Below the pieces are notes generated by a model that saw nothing but the letters and a program-made list of their open reading frames with translations, had not been told where the DNA came from and searched no databases. Below are positions 25,753-35,459 of a stretch of DNA of 64,000 bases, piece after piece. Within the stretch, counting starts at the first letter, position 1; each line of letters starts with the position of its first letter. Source of the DNA: Actinomycetota bacterium (GTDB lineage: Bacteria > Actinomycetota > UBA4738 > HRBIN12); contig DASSCU010000017.1 of assembly GCA_035697485.1 (NCBI GenBank), positions 62,001-126,000 on the forward strand, written 5' to 3'. Position numbers and translations under genes: made by a program.

Positions 25753-25812
25753 ATGACCATGTTCAGCGAGGACTCGATCACTCGGCGCACGACCCTCGTA
25801 CTTATTTCTTAG
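25753..25812 (+). CDS. ilv operon leader peptide (attenuation)
   Basis: ATG 25753 encodes MTMFSEDSITRRTTLVLIS and stops with TAG at 25810-25812; a second in-frame ATG at 25759 is the alternative start. The final codons include Leu-Val-Leu-Ile (CTC GTA CTT ATT), among them GTA, CTT and ATT, which are rare in this GC-rich genome and would make stalling sensitive to charged tRNA levels. A terminator follows 40 bases later. This is a textbook attenuator leader for branched-chain amino acid synthesis. Confidence 0.8.
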   Translation: MTMFSEDSITRRTTLVLIS

Positions 25813-25875
25813 GCGCGGCCAGGCCCAGGAGGCCTGCTGACCGCGCCGGACGCCCCCGCAGCCGCGGGGGTTTTT
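25813..25875 (+). terminator. ilv attenuator: pause hairpin and Rho-independent terminator
   Basis: A first hairpin pairs GCGCGG (25813-25818) with CCGCGC (25841-25846) and CAGGCC (25820-25825) with GGCCTG (25831-25836). It is followed by a terminator stem CCCCCGC (25853-25859) / GCGGGGG (25864-25870) and five T residues (25871-25875). Stalling in the leader peptide would disturb the first hairpin and alter terminator formation. Confidence 0.75.
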
Positions 25876-25943
25876 CATTCCCAGCTTCCAGCCCAAAGGA
25901 TCGTGAACACCGGGCGAAGGTCCGGAGACAAGGAGAGCACCTC

Positions 25944-26261
25944 ATGCGGTACGAGTTCGAGCGGGACGGCACCGTCGTCGCCAGCGTGCTGTGGGAGGGT
26001 CCCGGCCAGGTGAGCGTCGAGTTGGCCGAGCCCTCGACGCGCGCCGTCGTCGACCGCTACCTGTCCTCTGACGTGGTCTATCTGGGCTCGGGTTTCGACT
26101 TCGGCGCAGAGCAGGAGCAGGACGTGTTGCAGATGCGCCGGCGTGACTGGACCCCATGGGAGTTCGAGCGCGCCTGCCGAAACCTAGCGCACCGTTTGCA
26201 GGCGCACGTGCGCCGGGTCGAGACCGGTCCGGTCGAGGCGAGAGGGGCAGCGGCGCGATGA
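25944..26261 (+). CDS. Small conserved hypothetical protein translationally coupled to ilvB
   Basis: A 105-residue acidic soluble protein between the attenuator and ilvB. ATG 25944 has AAGGAGAG upstream, and its stop overlaps the ilvB ATG (ATGA). The sequence is strand-rich at first ([18 protein letters not shown], then [20 protein letters not shown]) and ends in a helix ([18 protein letters not shown]). No domain is recognised. Its position makes it a candidate accessory or regulatory protein of branched-chain amino acid synthesis, but this is only inference. Confidence 0.75.
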   Translation: MRYEFERDGTVVASVLWEGPGQVSVELAEPSTRAVVDRYLSSDVVYLGSGFDFGAEQEQDVLQMRRRDWTPWEFERACRNLAHRLQAHVRRVETGPVEARGAAAR

Positions 26262-28015
26262 CCGGCTCGAAGATGTCGGGCGCCGACGCGCTGCTGAAGG
26301 CGCTCGAGCAGGAAGGCGTCGACACGGTCTTCGGCATTCCCGGCGGCGCGAGCATGCCGATCTACGACCCGCTCGTCGACCGGTCGCCGATCCGCCACAT
26401 CCTGTGCCGCCACGAGCAGGGCGCGGGCCACGCTGCCGAGGGCTACGCGTGGGCGACCGGCAAGGTCGGTGTCTGCATGGCGACGAGTGGCCCGGGCGCG
26501 ACGAACCTGGTCACGCCGCTCGCCGACGCGAAGATGGACTCCGTACCGATCGTGGCGATCACCGGTCAGGTGCCGACGCCCGTCGTGGGCAACGATGCCT
26601 TCCAGGAGGCCGACATCACTGGCATCACGATGCCGGTGACGAAGCACAACTTCCTGGTGAAGGACCCGGCCGACATCGTGGCGACCGTGCGCGAGGCGTT
26701 CCACATCGCCTCGACTGGGCGACCCGGTCCCGTGTTGATCGATCTTCCGAAGGACGTGCTGCTCGCGGATACGACGTACCGGTGGCACGACAACGTGACG
26801 CTGCCCGGGTACAAGCCGACGACGAAAGGTAACCAGCGACAGGTCGTCGAGGCCGTGAAGATGATCCTGCGGGCGAAGAAGCCCGTGCTGTACGTGGGCG
26901 GCGGCGTGATCAAGGCCGACGCGCACCAGGAGCTCTTCGACCTCGCCACGACCGGACAGCTGCCGGTCGTGACGACGCTGATGGCTCGCGGGGTGTTCCC
27001 CGACTCGAACGAGCTCTGCCTCGGCATGCCGGGCATGCACGGCAACTACACGGCCGTCACCGCGATGCAGAAGTCCGACCTGCTGGTCGCGCTCGGAGCG
27101 CGATTCGACGACCGTGTCACGGGAAAGCTCGCGGCCTTCGCACCGCATGCGAAGGTGATCCACGTCGACATCGATCCCGCCGAGATCGGCAAGAACCGCG
27201 TGGCCGACGTGCCGATCGTGGGCGACTGTAAGGACGTGATCGGCAAGCTCGCCGCCGAGCTGCACAAGCGTCAGGACGAGGCGGGCGGACCGCCCGACCG
27301 TTCCGCGTGGCTGGGGCAGCTGCGCGGGTGGCAGGACGAGTACCCGTACCGCTATCCGACGGACGACGGGAAGTTGAAGCCGCAGTACTGCGTCGAGCGG
27401 CTGCGCGCGCTCGCCGACGACGACACGATCTGCGTGTCGGGGGTCGGCCAGCACCAGATGTACGCATCGCAGTACTGGCGGTTCGAGCATCCGCGGAAGT
27501 GGATCAACTCAGGCGGGCTCGGCACGATGGGCTTCGCCGTGCCGGCCGCCATGGGCGCCAAGGTCGGCAGGCCCGAGGCCCGCGTCGTCGCGATCGACGG
27601 CGACGGCTGCTTCCAGATGACCGCGCAGGAGCTCGCCACGAGCGCGACCGAGCAGATCCCGTTCGTGACGGCGATCCTGAACAACGGATACCTCGGCATG
27701 GTGCGCCAGTGGCAGGAGCTGTTCTTCGACGAGCGGTACTCGGGCGTGTGGCTCGACCCGAACGTGCCCGACTACGTGAAGCTCGCCGAGGCCTACGGGG
27801 CGGTCGGCCTGCGCGTGGAGTCCACCGACGAGGTCGACACCGTGATCGAGAAGGCGTACTCGATCACGGACCGGTCGGTGGTGATCGACTTCCGGGTCGA
27901 CCCGGGCGAGATGGTGTTCCCGATGGTGCCCTCGGGCGCCTCGAACGACGACATCATCGTCGGGCCCGAGAGCATCCAGTCCACAACCGACCCCGGGGAG
28001 GCTCCGATCGCATGA
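26258..28015 (+). CDS. ilvB: Acetolactate synthase, large (catalytic) subunit
   Basis: ThDP enzyme making 2-acetolactate or 2-aceto-2-hydroxybutyrate, the first common step to valine, leucine and isoleucine. The 585-residue length is normal. Visible are the ThDP-activating Glu in [16 protein letters not shown], the FAD-domain segment [20 protein letters not shown], and the ThDP/Mg motif from [12 protein letters not shown] to ILNN. Its ATG overlaps the upstream small gene and its stop overlaps ilvN (ATGA at both ends), giving tight stoichiometric coupling. Confidence 0.97.
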   Translation: MTGSKMSGADALLKALEQEGVDTVFGIPGGASMPIYDPLVDRSPIRHILCRHEQGAGHAAEGYAWATGKVGVCMATSGPGATNLVTPLADAKMDSVPIVAITGQVPTPVVGNDAFQEADITGITMPVTKHNFLVKDPADIVATVREAFHIASTGRPGPVLIDLPKDVLLADTTYRWHDNVTLPGYKPTTKGNQRQVVEAVKMILRAKKPVLYVGGGVIKADAHQELFDLATTGQLPVVTTLMARGVFPDSNELCLGMPGMHGNYTAVTAMQKSDLLVALGARFDDRVTGKLAAFAPHAKVIHVDIDPAEIGKNRVADVPIVGDCKDVIGKLAAELHKRQDEAGGPPDRSAWLGQLRGWQDEYPYRYPTDDGKLKPQYCVERLRALADDDTICVSGVGQHQMYASQYWRFEHPRKWINSGGLGTMGFAVPAAMGAKVGRPEARVVAIDGDGCFQMTAQELATSATEQIPFVTAILNNGYLGMVRQWQELFFDERYSGVWLDPNVPDYVKLAEAYGAVGLRVESTDEVDTVIEKAYSITDRSVVIDFRVDPGEMVFPMVPSGASNDDIIVGPESIQSTTDPGEAPIA

Positions 28016-28542
28016 ACGGCGCGACCCTGCACACGATCTCAGTGCTCGTGGAGGACCGTCCCGGCGTGCTCACGCGCGTAGCCGGGCTCTTCGCGGCCCG
28101 TGGCTACAACATCGACTCGCTCGCGGTGGGCCCCACCGAGGCCGCTGGCATCTCGCGCATGACGATCGTGGTGAACGTCGACGAGAGCCCGCTCGAGCAG
28201 GTCACGAAGCAACTCAACAAGCTGATCAACGTGATCAAGATCCTCGAGCACGATCCTGGCACGGCGGTCGAGCGCGAGCTGATGCTCGTGAAGGTGCGCG
28301 CCGAGGGCGACGCGCGCGCACGCATCATGGAGCTCGCCGACGTCTTCCGCGTCAGCATCGTCGACGTCACCGCCTCGACCCTCACCGTCGAGGCGAGCGG
28401 GAAGCCGGAGAAGCTCGAGGCCCTTCGTGAGCTGCTGAGCGAGTTCGGCATCGTCGAGCTCTCGCGCACCGGCCGCATCGCGCTTGCGCGCGGGGAGCGA
28501 GGCATCAGGGAGCGTGTGTTGAAGGCCGCGAAGGCCGGCTAG
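28012..28542 (+). CDS. ilvN: Acetolactate synthase, small (regulatory) subunit
   Basis: A 176-residue subunit that activates IlvB and gives valine feedback inhibition. The N-terminal ACT domain carries [20 protein letters not shown] and [12 protein letters not shown], where the Gly/Asn region binds valine. The C-terminal ALS_ss_C domain ([20 protein letters not shown], then [19 protein letters not shown]) completes the family layout. It is followed by a 44-bp gap before ilvC. Confidence 0.97.
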   Translation: MNGATLHTISVLVEDRPGVLTRVAGLFAARGYNIDSLAVGPTEAAGISRMTIVVNVDESPLEQVTKQLNKLINVIKILEHDPGTAVERELMLVKVRAEGDARARIMELADVFRVSIVDVTASTLTVEASGKPEKLEALRELLSEFGIVELSRTGRIALARGERGIRERVLKAAKAG

Positions 28543-28586
28543 TCCGAGACGGAACCGCCCACGGCGACCCAGGGGGAACGAGCGAC

Positions 28587-29600
28587 ATGGCGACGATCTA
28601 CTACGAGAAGGACACCGACCCGGGCATACTCGCCGACCAGAAGATCGCCGTGCTCGGGTTCGGGTCGCAGGGGCATGCGCACGCCCAGAACATGAAGGAC
28701 TCCGGCCTCGACGTCCGGGTCGGGCTGCGCCCCGGCTCGGCGAGCCGCAGGCAGGCAGAGGACGCCGGCCTGCGCGTCCTCGACACGGCCGACGCCGTCG
28801 CCGAGGCCGACGTCGTGATGTGCCTGCTGCCCGACACCGCCCACGGGAAGGTGTACGAGAGCGACATCGCGCCGAACCTGAAGGACGGCGACATGCTGAT
28901 GTTCGCCCACGGGTTCTCGATCCACTTCGGCACGGTGACCCCGCCCGAGGGCGTCGACGTCACGATGATCGCGCCCAAGGGCCCAGGCCACCTGGTGCGC
29001 CGCACGTACGTCGAGGGCAACGGCACCCCGGGGCTCGTGGCCGTGCGCCAGGACGCGACCGGCAAGGCGAAGGCTCGCGCGCTCGCCTACGGGGCTGCGA
29101 TCGGGTGCGCGAAGCCGGGGATCATCGAGACCACGTTCGAAGAGGAGACCGAGACCGACCTCTTCGGTGAGCAGACCGTGCTGTGCGGCGGCGTGAGCGA
29201 GCTGATCCGCAACGGGTTCGAGACGCTGGTCGAAGCCGGCTACCAGCCCGAGATCGCCTACTTCGAGTGCCTGCACGAGCTGAAGCTGATCATCGACCTG
29301 ATCTACGAGGGCGGCCTGTCGTGGATGCGCTACTCGGTGAGCGACACCGCCGAGTGGGGCGACTACCAGAGCGGCAAGCGCGTGATCGACGAGCACGCGC
29401 GCGACCAGATGCGTCAGGTGCTAGCCGAGATCCAGGACGGCACGTTCGCCCGGAGATGGATCGCGGAAGCCGACGGTGGCTTCGAGGAGTTCCTCCGACT
29501 TCGCCAGCAGGCGCAGACGTCCCAGCTCGAGCAGGTGGGACGGCAGCTGCGCCAGATGATGCCCTGGTTGGAGAGCGAGCAGAAGGTGCCACCGTCATGA
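28587..29600 (+). CDS. ilvC: Ketol-acid reductoisomerase, class I
   Basis: Isomerises and reduces acetolactate to dihydroxyisovalerate with Mg2+ and NAD(P)H. The 337-residue length marks the short class I form. The Rossmann motif is [18 protein letters not shown], with the beta2-alphaB loop [10 protein letters not shown] whose Arg/Ser residues favour NADPH. The knotted C-terminal domain has acidic metal ligands in [14 protein letters not shown] and the [17 protein letters not shown] helix. The stop overlaps the leuA ATG. Confidence 0.97.
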   Translation: MATIYYEKDTDPGILADQKIAVLGFGSQGHAHAQNMKDSGLDVRVGLRPGSASRRQAEDAGLRVLDTADAVAEADVVMCLLPDTAHGKVYESDIAPNLKDGDMLMFAHGFSIHFGTVTPPEGVDVTMIAPKGPGHLVRRTYVEGNGTPGLVAVRQDATGKAKARALAYGAAIGCAKPGIIETTFEEETETDLFGEQTVLCGGVSELIRNGFETLVEAGYQPEIAYFECLHELKLIIDLIYEGGLSWMRYSVSDTAEWGDYQSGKRVIDEHARDQMRQVLAEIQDGTFARRWIAEADGGFEEFLRLRQQAQTSQLEQVGRQLRQMMPWLESEQKVPPS

Positions 29601-31195
29601 GCGACAGCAACGGCAACGTCGGCAACGTAGGAAGCGCGGGGGATGCCCGCGACGTACGAAACGGCAACGTCAGGATCTTCGACACCACCCTGCGCGACGG
29701 GGAGCAGGCTCCCGGCATCGCGCTCACGAAGGCCGAGAAGGTCGAGATCGCCGAACAACTCGCCCGGTTGAACGTCGACATCCTCGAGGCCGGCTTCCCG
29801 GTCAGCTCCCCCGGCGAGTTCGACGCGGTCGCCGAGATCGCGTCGACCGTGAAGGGGCCGGTGATCGCCGCGCTCGCGCGCACTGCGACCGGCGACATCG
29901 AGCGGGCGGCCGAGGCGCTCAAGGGCGCCGATCGCTGGCGTATCCACACGTTCATCTCCACGAGCGACGTGCAGCGCGAGTCGATGCTGAAGATGAGCCA
30001 CCAGCAGGTGCTCGACGCGATCCGCGAGAACGTGTCGCTCGCGAAGAGCTACACGGACGACGTGGAGTTCTCGGCGCAGGACGCCACACGCACTCCGCTC
30101 GAGTTCCTGCTCGAGTGCTATCGGCTCGCGGTCGAGTGCGGGGCGACCACGATCAACGTGCCCGACACGGTCGGGTACGCCACGCCGACCGAGTTCGGCG
30201 AGCTGATCCGCGTCGTGCTCGACCGTTCGCCCGACGACGTCGTGATCTCGACGCACTGCCACAACGACCTCGGGCTCGCGGTCGCGAACTCACTCGCCGG
30301 CATCGAGCACGGCGCCGGTCAGGTCGAGGTCGCGGTGAACGGCATCGGCGAGCGGGCGGGGAACTGTTCCCTCGAGGAGATCGCGATGGTCGTGCGCACG
30401 CGTGGGCAGGCGCTCGGCAGGCAGCACGATCTGAACATCAAGGAGATCGTACGAACGTCGCGCCTCGTGGCGATGACGACCGGCTACACCGTCCAGCGCA
30501 ACAAGGCGGTCGTGGGCTCGAGCGCGTTCGCGCACGAGAGCGGTATCCACCAGCACGGCGTGCTGACCAACCGCGCCACCTACGAGATCATGGACCCGGT
30601 CGAGATCGGGCTCGAGGGCAATGCGCTCGTGTTGGGCAAGCACTCCGGCCGCCACGCCTTCGTGGACGCGCTCGACAAGATCGGTATCGGTCTCGACGAC
30701 GACCACCTGAACCGCGCGTTCGCCCGCTTCAAGGACCTCGCCGACCGCAAGGTGCAGATCACCGATCAGGACCTCTCCGCCATCGTCGCCGAAGAGCTCG
30801 GCGCGACCGACGAGGACGTCCTCGTGATGGAGTCGCTGCAGATGCACGGCGGCACCGACCGGGAGCCGAGGGTCACGGTGCGCCTGCGACGGGGCGAGGA
30901 GGTGATCGAGCGAACCGCGACGGGCGACGGCCTGATCGATTCCGCGATGGGAGCGATCCAGCAGGCCGCCGGCGTCGACGGCCGACTCGTGAACTTCCAC
31001 GTGTCGAGCGTCACCGAGGGCACCGACGCCTTAGGTGACGTCGTCGTGCAGATCGACGTCGACGGGCGCCGGGTCACCGGCCGTGGCGTCGCGACCGACG
31101 TCGTGGAGGCGAGTGCCCGCGCCTACCTCGCCGCGGTCAACCGCGCGGTGCACGTCACCAACGTGCAGCGGGCGTCGAACGAGGAGACTCCGTGA
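29597..31195 (+). CDS. leuA: 2-isopropylmalate synthase
   Basis: First committed step to leucine: acetyl-CoA plus 2-ketoisovalerate. The 532-residue protein has the [15 protein letters not shown] start of the TIM barrel, the metal-binding [15 protein letters not shown] and [15 protein letters not shown], and a C-terminal LeuA regulatory domain (from about residue 390) that senses leucine. The N-terminus carries about 20 additional residues of Asn/Gly/Val repeats ([20 protein letters not shown]) not present in most LeuA proteins. ATG overlaps ilvC; the stop overlaps leuB (GTGA). Confidence 0.95.
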   Translation: MSDSNGNVGNVGSAGDARDVRNGNVRIFDTTLRDGEQAPGIALTKAEKVEIAEQLARLNVDILEAGFPVSSPGEFDAVAEIASTVKGPVIAALARTATGDIERAAEALKGADRWRIHTFISTSDVQRESMLKMSHQQVLDAIRENVSLAKSYTDDVEFSAQDATRTPLEFLLECYRLAVECGATTINVPDTVGYATPTEFGELIRVVLDRSPDDVVISTHCHNDLGLAVANSLAGIEHGAGQVEVAVNGIGERAGNCSLEEIAMVVRTRGQALGRQHDLNIKEIVRTSRLVAMTTGYTVQRNKAVVGSSAFAHESGIHQHGVLTNRATYEIMDPVEIGLEGNALVLGKHSGRHAFVDALDKIGIGLDDDHLNRAFARFKDLADRKVQITDQDLSAIVAEELGATDEDVLVMESLQMHGGTDREPRVTVRLRRGEEVIERTATGDGLIDSAMGAIQQAAGVDGRLVNFHVSSVTEGTDALGDVVVQIDVDGRRVTGRGVATDVVEASARAYLAAVNRAVHVTNVQRASNEETP

Positions 31196-32247
31196 CGGGT
31201 GCCTACCGGGTCGGCGTGATCCGCGGCGACGGCACCGGCCCCGAGGTCGTGGCCGAGGGCCTCAAGGTCCTCGACGCCGTGCGCGGCGATGCGACCTTCG
31301 ACTTGGTCGAGTTCGATCTCGGGGCCGACCGCTACCTCCGCACCGGCGACACGCTGCCCGACGATGAGCTCGAGCAGCTGCGGGGGCTCGACGCGATCTT
31401 CCTCGGGGCGGTCGGCGATCCGCGCGTGAAACCTGGGGTACTGGAGCGCGACCTGCTCTTGAAGGCGCGGTTCGGCCTCGACCAGTACGTGAACCTGCGG
31501 CCGGTCGTTCGTTACCCGGGGGTGCAGACGCTCGTGCCGAGCCACACCGAGGACGACGTGAACATGGTCGTGGTGCGCGAGAACTCCGAAGGCCTCTACA
31601 GCGGCGCCGGAGGGTTCCACCGGAAGGGGACCGAGAACGAGGTGGCGACCCAGGAGTCGATCAACACCCGACACGGCGTGGAGCGCATCGTGCGGTACGC
31701 GTTCGAACTGGCGATGCAGCCGCATCGGCGCAGGAAGCTCACCCTCGTGCACAAGACGAACGTGCTGACGTTCGCGGGCGACCTGTACCAGCGGGTGGTC
31801 GACGAGCTCGCGGCCGAGTTCCCCGAGGTCGAGACCGATTACGTGCACGTCGACGCGGCGTGCATCTACTTCCTCGACTGGCCGAGCCGGTTCGACGTGA
31901 TCGTCACCGACAACATGTTCGGCGACATCATCACGGACCTCGGCGCGATGATCCAAGGAGGCATGGGCATCGCCGCGGGGGGCAACATCAACCCGCAGGG
32001 CGTGTCCATGTTCGAGCCGATCGGCGGCACCGCACCGAGCGAGACCGGCAAGGGCACGATCAACCCGCTCGCGGCGACCGGCGCCCTGGAGATGCTGTTG
32101 CGTCAGCTCGGTGAGGCCGATGCAGCCGACAGGATCGACCGTGGCATCCGCGCCGCGACCCAGCAGATGAAGTCGATGCGAGCGGGGGAGATGGGCCACA
32201 CGACCTCGCAGGTCGGCGACCTCGTGGTCGAGGGGGCGACGTCGTGA
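31192..32247 (+). CDS. leuB: 3-isopropylmalate dehydrogenase
   Basis: NAD-dependent oxidative decarboxylation in leucine synthesis. The 351-residue enzyme has [16 protein letters not shown] at the N-terminus, the substrate Arg region in [32 protein letters not shown], the Mg-binding [15 protein letters not shown], and the cofactor loop [17 protein letters not shown]. Homoisocitrate or tartrate dehydrogenases share the fold, but the position between leuA and cimA supports LeuB. In an organism with CimA it may also act on 3-methylmalate. leuC and leuD are not in the window. Confidence 0.93.
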   Translation: MTGAYRVGVIRGDGTGPEVVAEGLKVLDAVRGDATFDLVEFDLGADRYLRTGDTLPDDELEQLRGLDAIFLGAVGDPRVKPGVLERDLLLKARFGLDQYVNLRPVVRYPGVQTLVPSHTEDDVNMVVVRENSEGLYSGAGGFHRKGTENEVATQESINTRHGVERIVRYAFELAMQPHRRRKLTLVHKTNVLTFAGDLYQRVVDELAAEFPEVETDYVHVDAACIYFLDWPSRFDVIVTDNMFGDIITDLGAMIQGGMGIAAGGNINPQGVSMFEPIGGTAPSETGKGTINPLAATGALEMLLRQLGEADAADRIDRGIRAATQQMKSMRAGEMGHTTSQVGDLVVEGATS

Positions 32248-33833
32248 CCGACCCCGGCCCTCGGGTCGAGCTCTACGACACGACGCTGCGCGACGGCGCG
32301 CAGCAGGCGGACCTCTCGTACACCGTCGAGGACCGCCTGCGCATCCTGCACAAGCTCGACCAGGTCGGCTTCCCATTCGTGGAGGGCGGTTGGCCGGGCG
32401 CGAACCCGCGCGACACGGAGTTCTTCAAGGTCGCGACGAAGGAGACGCTCAAGACGAGCACGCTCACCGCGTTCGGCATGACGCGTCGGGCGGGTGAGCG
32501 CGCCGACGACTCGCAGGTGCTGCGCGACCTGCTCGACGCCGGCACCGAGGTCGTCTGCCTCGTGGGGAAGTCGTGGGACCTGCACGTCACCGAGGCGCTG
32601 CGCACCGATCTCGAGGAAGGCCTCGCGATGGTCCGCGATTCGGTGGACTTCCTGCGGGCCCAGGGCCGGCGGGTGTTCTTCGACGCCGAACACTTCTTCG
32701 ACGGCTACCGCAGCGACGCGGCGTTCTCGATGGCCGTGCTCGCCGCCGCCGAGGGGGCCGGCGCGGAGCGGCTGGTGCTCTGCGACACGAACGGGGGCAT
32801 GCTGCCGTTCGACGTCGCGCGGGTGGTGGAGGACGTCAGGGCCCAGGCGACCGTGCCGCTGGGCATCCACGTGCACAACGACGCCGGCTGCGCGGTCGCG
32901 AACTCCCTCGTCGCGGTCGACGCCGGGGTCCATCAGGTGCAGGGCACGATCAACGGCTACGGGGAGCGGACGGGCAACGCCGACCTGATCCCCCTCACTG
33001 CCGACCTCGTGTTGAAGATGGGCGTCAGCGACGCGCTGCCCGATGGGGCCGTCGAGCACCTCACGGAGCTGGCGCACTATGTCGCGGAGATCGCGAACCT
33101 GGCGCCGGACTCCCGCCAGCCATACACGGGGCGGCACGCGTTCACGCACAAGGCCGGCTTGCACACGAGCGGCGTGGCGCGTCTGTCACGGGCCTACGAG
33201 CACGTGCCGCCCGAGAGCGTGGGGAACCGGCGCGGGGTCGTGGCTTCGGACTATGGCGGCGGTGCCACGATCCGCATGAAGGCCACGGAGCTCGGGCTGG
33301 AGCTCGACGCCGCTGCGATCCCTGCGGTCGTCGAGCAGATCAAGGAACGCGAGTCGCGAGGGTACGCGTTCGACGTGGCGGAGGCCTCGCTCGAGATGCT
33401 GATGCGCCGCGCCGGCGGATGGTCCCAGCCATTCTTCGAGATCGAGAGCTACCGCGTGCACGTGGAGGAGCGGGTCGGCGACGACGAGCCGCCGCTCGCC
33501 GAGGCGACCGTGAAGGTCCGCACGCAGGGCACGCGGCACATCGAATCGGCCGAGGGACAGGGGCCGGTGGGTGCCCTCGACACCGCGCTCAGGAAGGCGC
33601 TCACGAACGACTATCCCGCGCTGGATCAGATGGAGCTCGAGGACTTCCGCGTGCGGGTGCTCTCAGGCACGCACGGCACCGGGGCGGTGGTGCGGGTGCT
33701 GATCGACCTGTCGAACGGCGAACGCGAGTGGACTACGGTCGGGGTGAGCGAGAACATCATCGAGGCCTCGTGGGAGGCGCTCGTCGACGGGTACACGTAC
33801 GGCCTGCTGCACCCACGCGCACCGCTGGAGTGA
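32244..33833 (+). CDS. cimA: (R)-citramalate synthase
   Basis: Condenses pyruvate with acetyl-CoA to citramalate, the start of a threonine-independent route to 2-ketobutyrate and isoleucine. The 529-residue protein is a LeuA relative, with YDTTLRDGAQQADLSYTVED, the metal site HVHNDAGCAVANS, NGYGERTGNADLIPL, and a C-terminal LeuA-type regulatory domain from about residue 400. The AQQ..LS variant of the first motif is typical of CimA-like proteins rather than LeuA or homocitrate synthase. GTG 32244 overlaps leuB. It closes the operon. Confidence 0.92.
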   Translation: MTDPGPRVELYDTTLRDGAQQADLSYTVEDRLRILHKLDQVGFPFVEGGWPGANPRDTEFFKVATKETLKTSTLTAFGMTRRAGERADDSQVLRDLLDAGTEVVCLVGKSWDLHVTEALRTDLEEGLAMVRDSVDFLRAQGRRVFFDAEHFFDGYRSDAAFSMAVLAAAEGAGAERLVLCDTNGGMLPFDVARVVEDVRAQATVPLGIHVHNDAGCAVANSLVAVDAGVHQVQGTINGYGERTGNADLIPLTADLVLKMGVSDALPDGAVEHLTELAHYVAEIANLAPDSRQPYTGRHAFTHKAGLHTSGVARLSRAYEHVPPESVGNRRGVVASDYGGGATIRMKATELGLELDAAAIPAVVEQIKERESRGYAFDVAEASLEMLMRRAGGWSQPFFEIESYRVHVEERVGDDEPPLAEATVKVRTQGTRHIESAEGQGPVGALDTALRKALTNDYPALDQMELEDFRVRVLSGTHGTGAVVRVLIDLSNGEREWTTVGVSENIIEASWEALVDGYTYGLLHPRAPLE

Positions 33834-33837
33834 GGCC

Positions 33838-34359
33838 GTGGCGTTCTCGCTCCGCGACGCGGTGGTCGACGACGCCCGGCCCATCGCCGAAGTGCACGTC
33901 GAGTCGTGGCGGTGGGCTATCGGGGTCAGCTGCCCGGCGAGACCCTCGACGGGCTCGACGTGGCCGAGCGGGAGGCGGGGTGGCTCGCCGTGCTCGCCTC
34001 CGACGATGCCCACGCTCGCGTGATCGTGGCGCAGACCGCGGATCGCGTCGTGGGCTTCGCCAGCATCGGAGCTGCCCGTGATGGCGACGCCTCCGCAGGG
34101 ACAGGTGAGCTGTACGCGATCTACGTCGCCGAAGGGGTGGCAGGGACCGGCGTGGGGCGAGACCTGCTCCTGCGCTCGACGACGACCCTCGGGGAGGGGC
34201 GTCGAACGGGCGACGCTCTGGGTGCTCGAGACGAACCAGCGGGCGCGCCGCTTCTACGAGCGGGAGGGCTGGGCATGGGACGGCACGACCAGCATCCATC
34301 AGGTGGAGGGCTCGAACCTGCCGATCGTGCGCTACGCGCTCGACCTGCCACAGGGGTGA
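33838..34359 (+). pseudogene. GNAT acetyltransferase broken by two one-base deletions
   Basis: GTG 33838, four bases after cimA, starts AFSLRDAVVDDARPIAEVHV; a missing base near 33912 shifts the frame to YRGQLPGETLDGLDVAEREA, VIVAQTADRVVGFASIG and the acetyl-CoA loop EGVAGTGVGRDLLLRS. A second missing base near 34197, in a G-rich run, leads to ERATLWVLETNQRARRFYER and a normal family end (RYALDLPQG). All four GNAT motifs are present, so the break is recent or an assembly error. It would be the last gene of the ilv-leu operon. Confidence 0.75.
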
Positions 34360-34377
34360 TCCCGGCCCCTCGTGGGC

Positions 34378-35364
34378 TCAGCAGCTGAGGATGTCGTCGC
34401 CCACGTCGGCACGGCACCGATCGTGGCCCCGACCGCCCGACAGGCGGTCGTTCCCGCCGATGTCGTCGATGCCGTCGAGACGATCGCCGCCCGAGCCGCC
34501 CGAGAGCAGATCGCGGCCGGTGTCAGGGTAGACCCCCTGCGCAACCTCGAGCGAATCGTCGACCACGTCGTGTCCTGGGCCACCCCGCAACACGTCGTCT
34601 CCTCGCCCACCGATCGTGACGTCGGCTCCCGCCCCGCCCAGGACCGTGTCGGAGCCGTTCCCGCCGTCGAGCCGGTTCTCACCGGTGTCCCCGATCAGGT
34701 GATCGTCGTTCGAGGAGCCGTCCGCATCCTCGATCGAGATGAGCCGATCGGGTCCTTCCCCGATCCCGACACCCGCGAGCAGGCTCACGCGCACCGGCCC
34801 CGGCGCGATGAAGTAGGTGACCTCGTCGCGACCAAGGTTCCCGCTCACGCGATCGCGACCACTGAGCCCGGCGAGGACGTCGTCGCCAGCGCCACCGGTC
34901 AGGCCGTCGGCCCCGCTGCCACCGAGCATGAAGTCGTTCCCGACGCCGCCGATCACCCGATCGCGGCCACCGCCGCCTCTGATGTTGTCGTTGCCGGAGT
35001 CACCCACGACCCGATCACGGCCGCCCTGGCCGTCGATGAAGTCCTTGTCGCCGTTCCCGCGCAGCACGTCGTCACCGTCGCCCCCGCAGACACGATCGGC
35101 ACCGTCGAGACCGTCGATCGTGTCGTCGCCTCCGAGCCCGACGATCACGTCGCGGTCCGCCGTGCCGGCGAGGTCGTCATCACCCGGTGTGCCGACGATC
35201 GTCGCGGTACGGCCGAAGCAACGCGATCCCGCCGACGCGGGCGGGGCGACGGCCGTCGACAGGAACACCAGCACCGCGACGGAAGACGCCGCGGTGGCGA
35301 TCCCTCGGTGGCCTCGTGGGAAGCTGTTCACGTCACGCCTCGGTGCGGGTCGGTCAGCTGCCAT
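34378..35364 (-). CDS. Secreted RTX-like calcium-binding repeat protein
   Basis: A 328-residue protein. After a signal sequence (ATAASSVAVLVFLSTAVAPP, cleavage near ASAG) nearly the whole chain is built from nonapeptides of the GGxGxDxhx kind (GGDGDDVLRGNGDKDFIDGQ and so on), which fold into a Ca2+-bound parallel beta-roll outside the cell. A linker (about residues 190-220) divides two repeat blocks, and the last residues CRADVGDDILSC contain two Cys. The ATG at 35364 is used; a GTG at 35331 is an alternative. No catalytic domain is attached, so it is likely structural or adhesive. Confidence 0.82.
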   Translation of the reverse strand: MAADRPAPRRDVNSFPRGHRGIATAASSVAVLVFLSTAVAPPASAGSRCFGRTATIVGTPGDDDLAGTADRDVIVGLGGDDTIDGLDGADRVCGGDGDDVLRGNGDKDFIDGQGGRDRVVGDSGNDNIRGGGGRDRVIGGVGNDFMLGGSGADGLTGGAGDDVLAGLSGRDRVSGNLGRDEVTYFIAPGPVRVSLLAGVGIGEGPDRLISIEDADGSSNDDHLIGDTGENRLDGGNGSDTVLGGAGADVTIGGRGDDVLRGGPGHDVVDDSLEVAQGVYPDTGRDLLSGGSGGDRLDGIDDIGGNDRLSGGRGHDRCRADVGDDILSC

Positions 35365-35459
35365 CGTATGCGCGATCGCCGGCTCACGTGCGCCCGCCGG
35401 ACGCGGTCGAGGGCTCGCCTCCTCTCCCGGAGCCGCGCGGGCGAGCAGGCGAACGAGCG

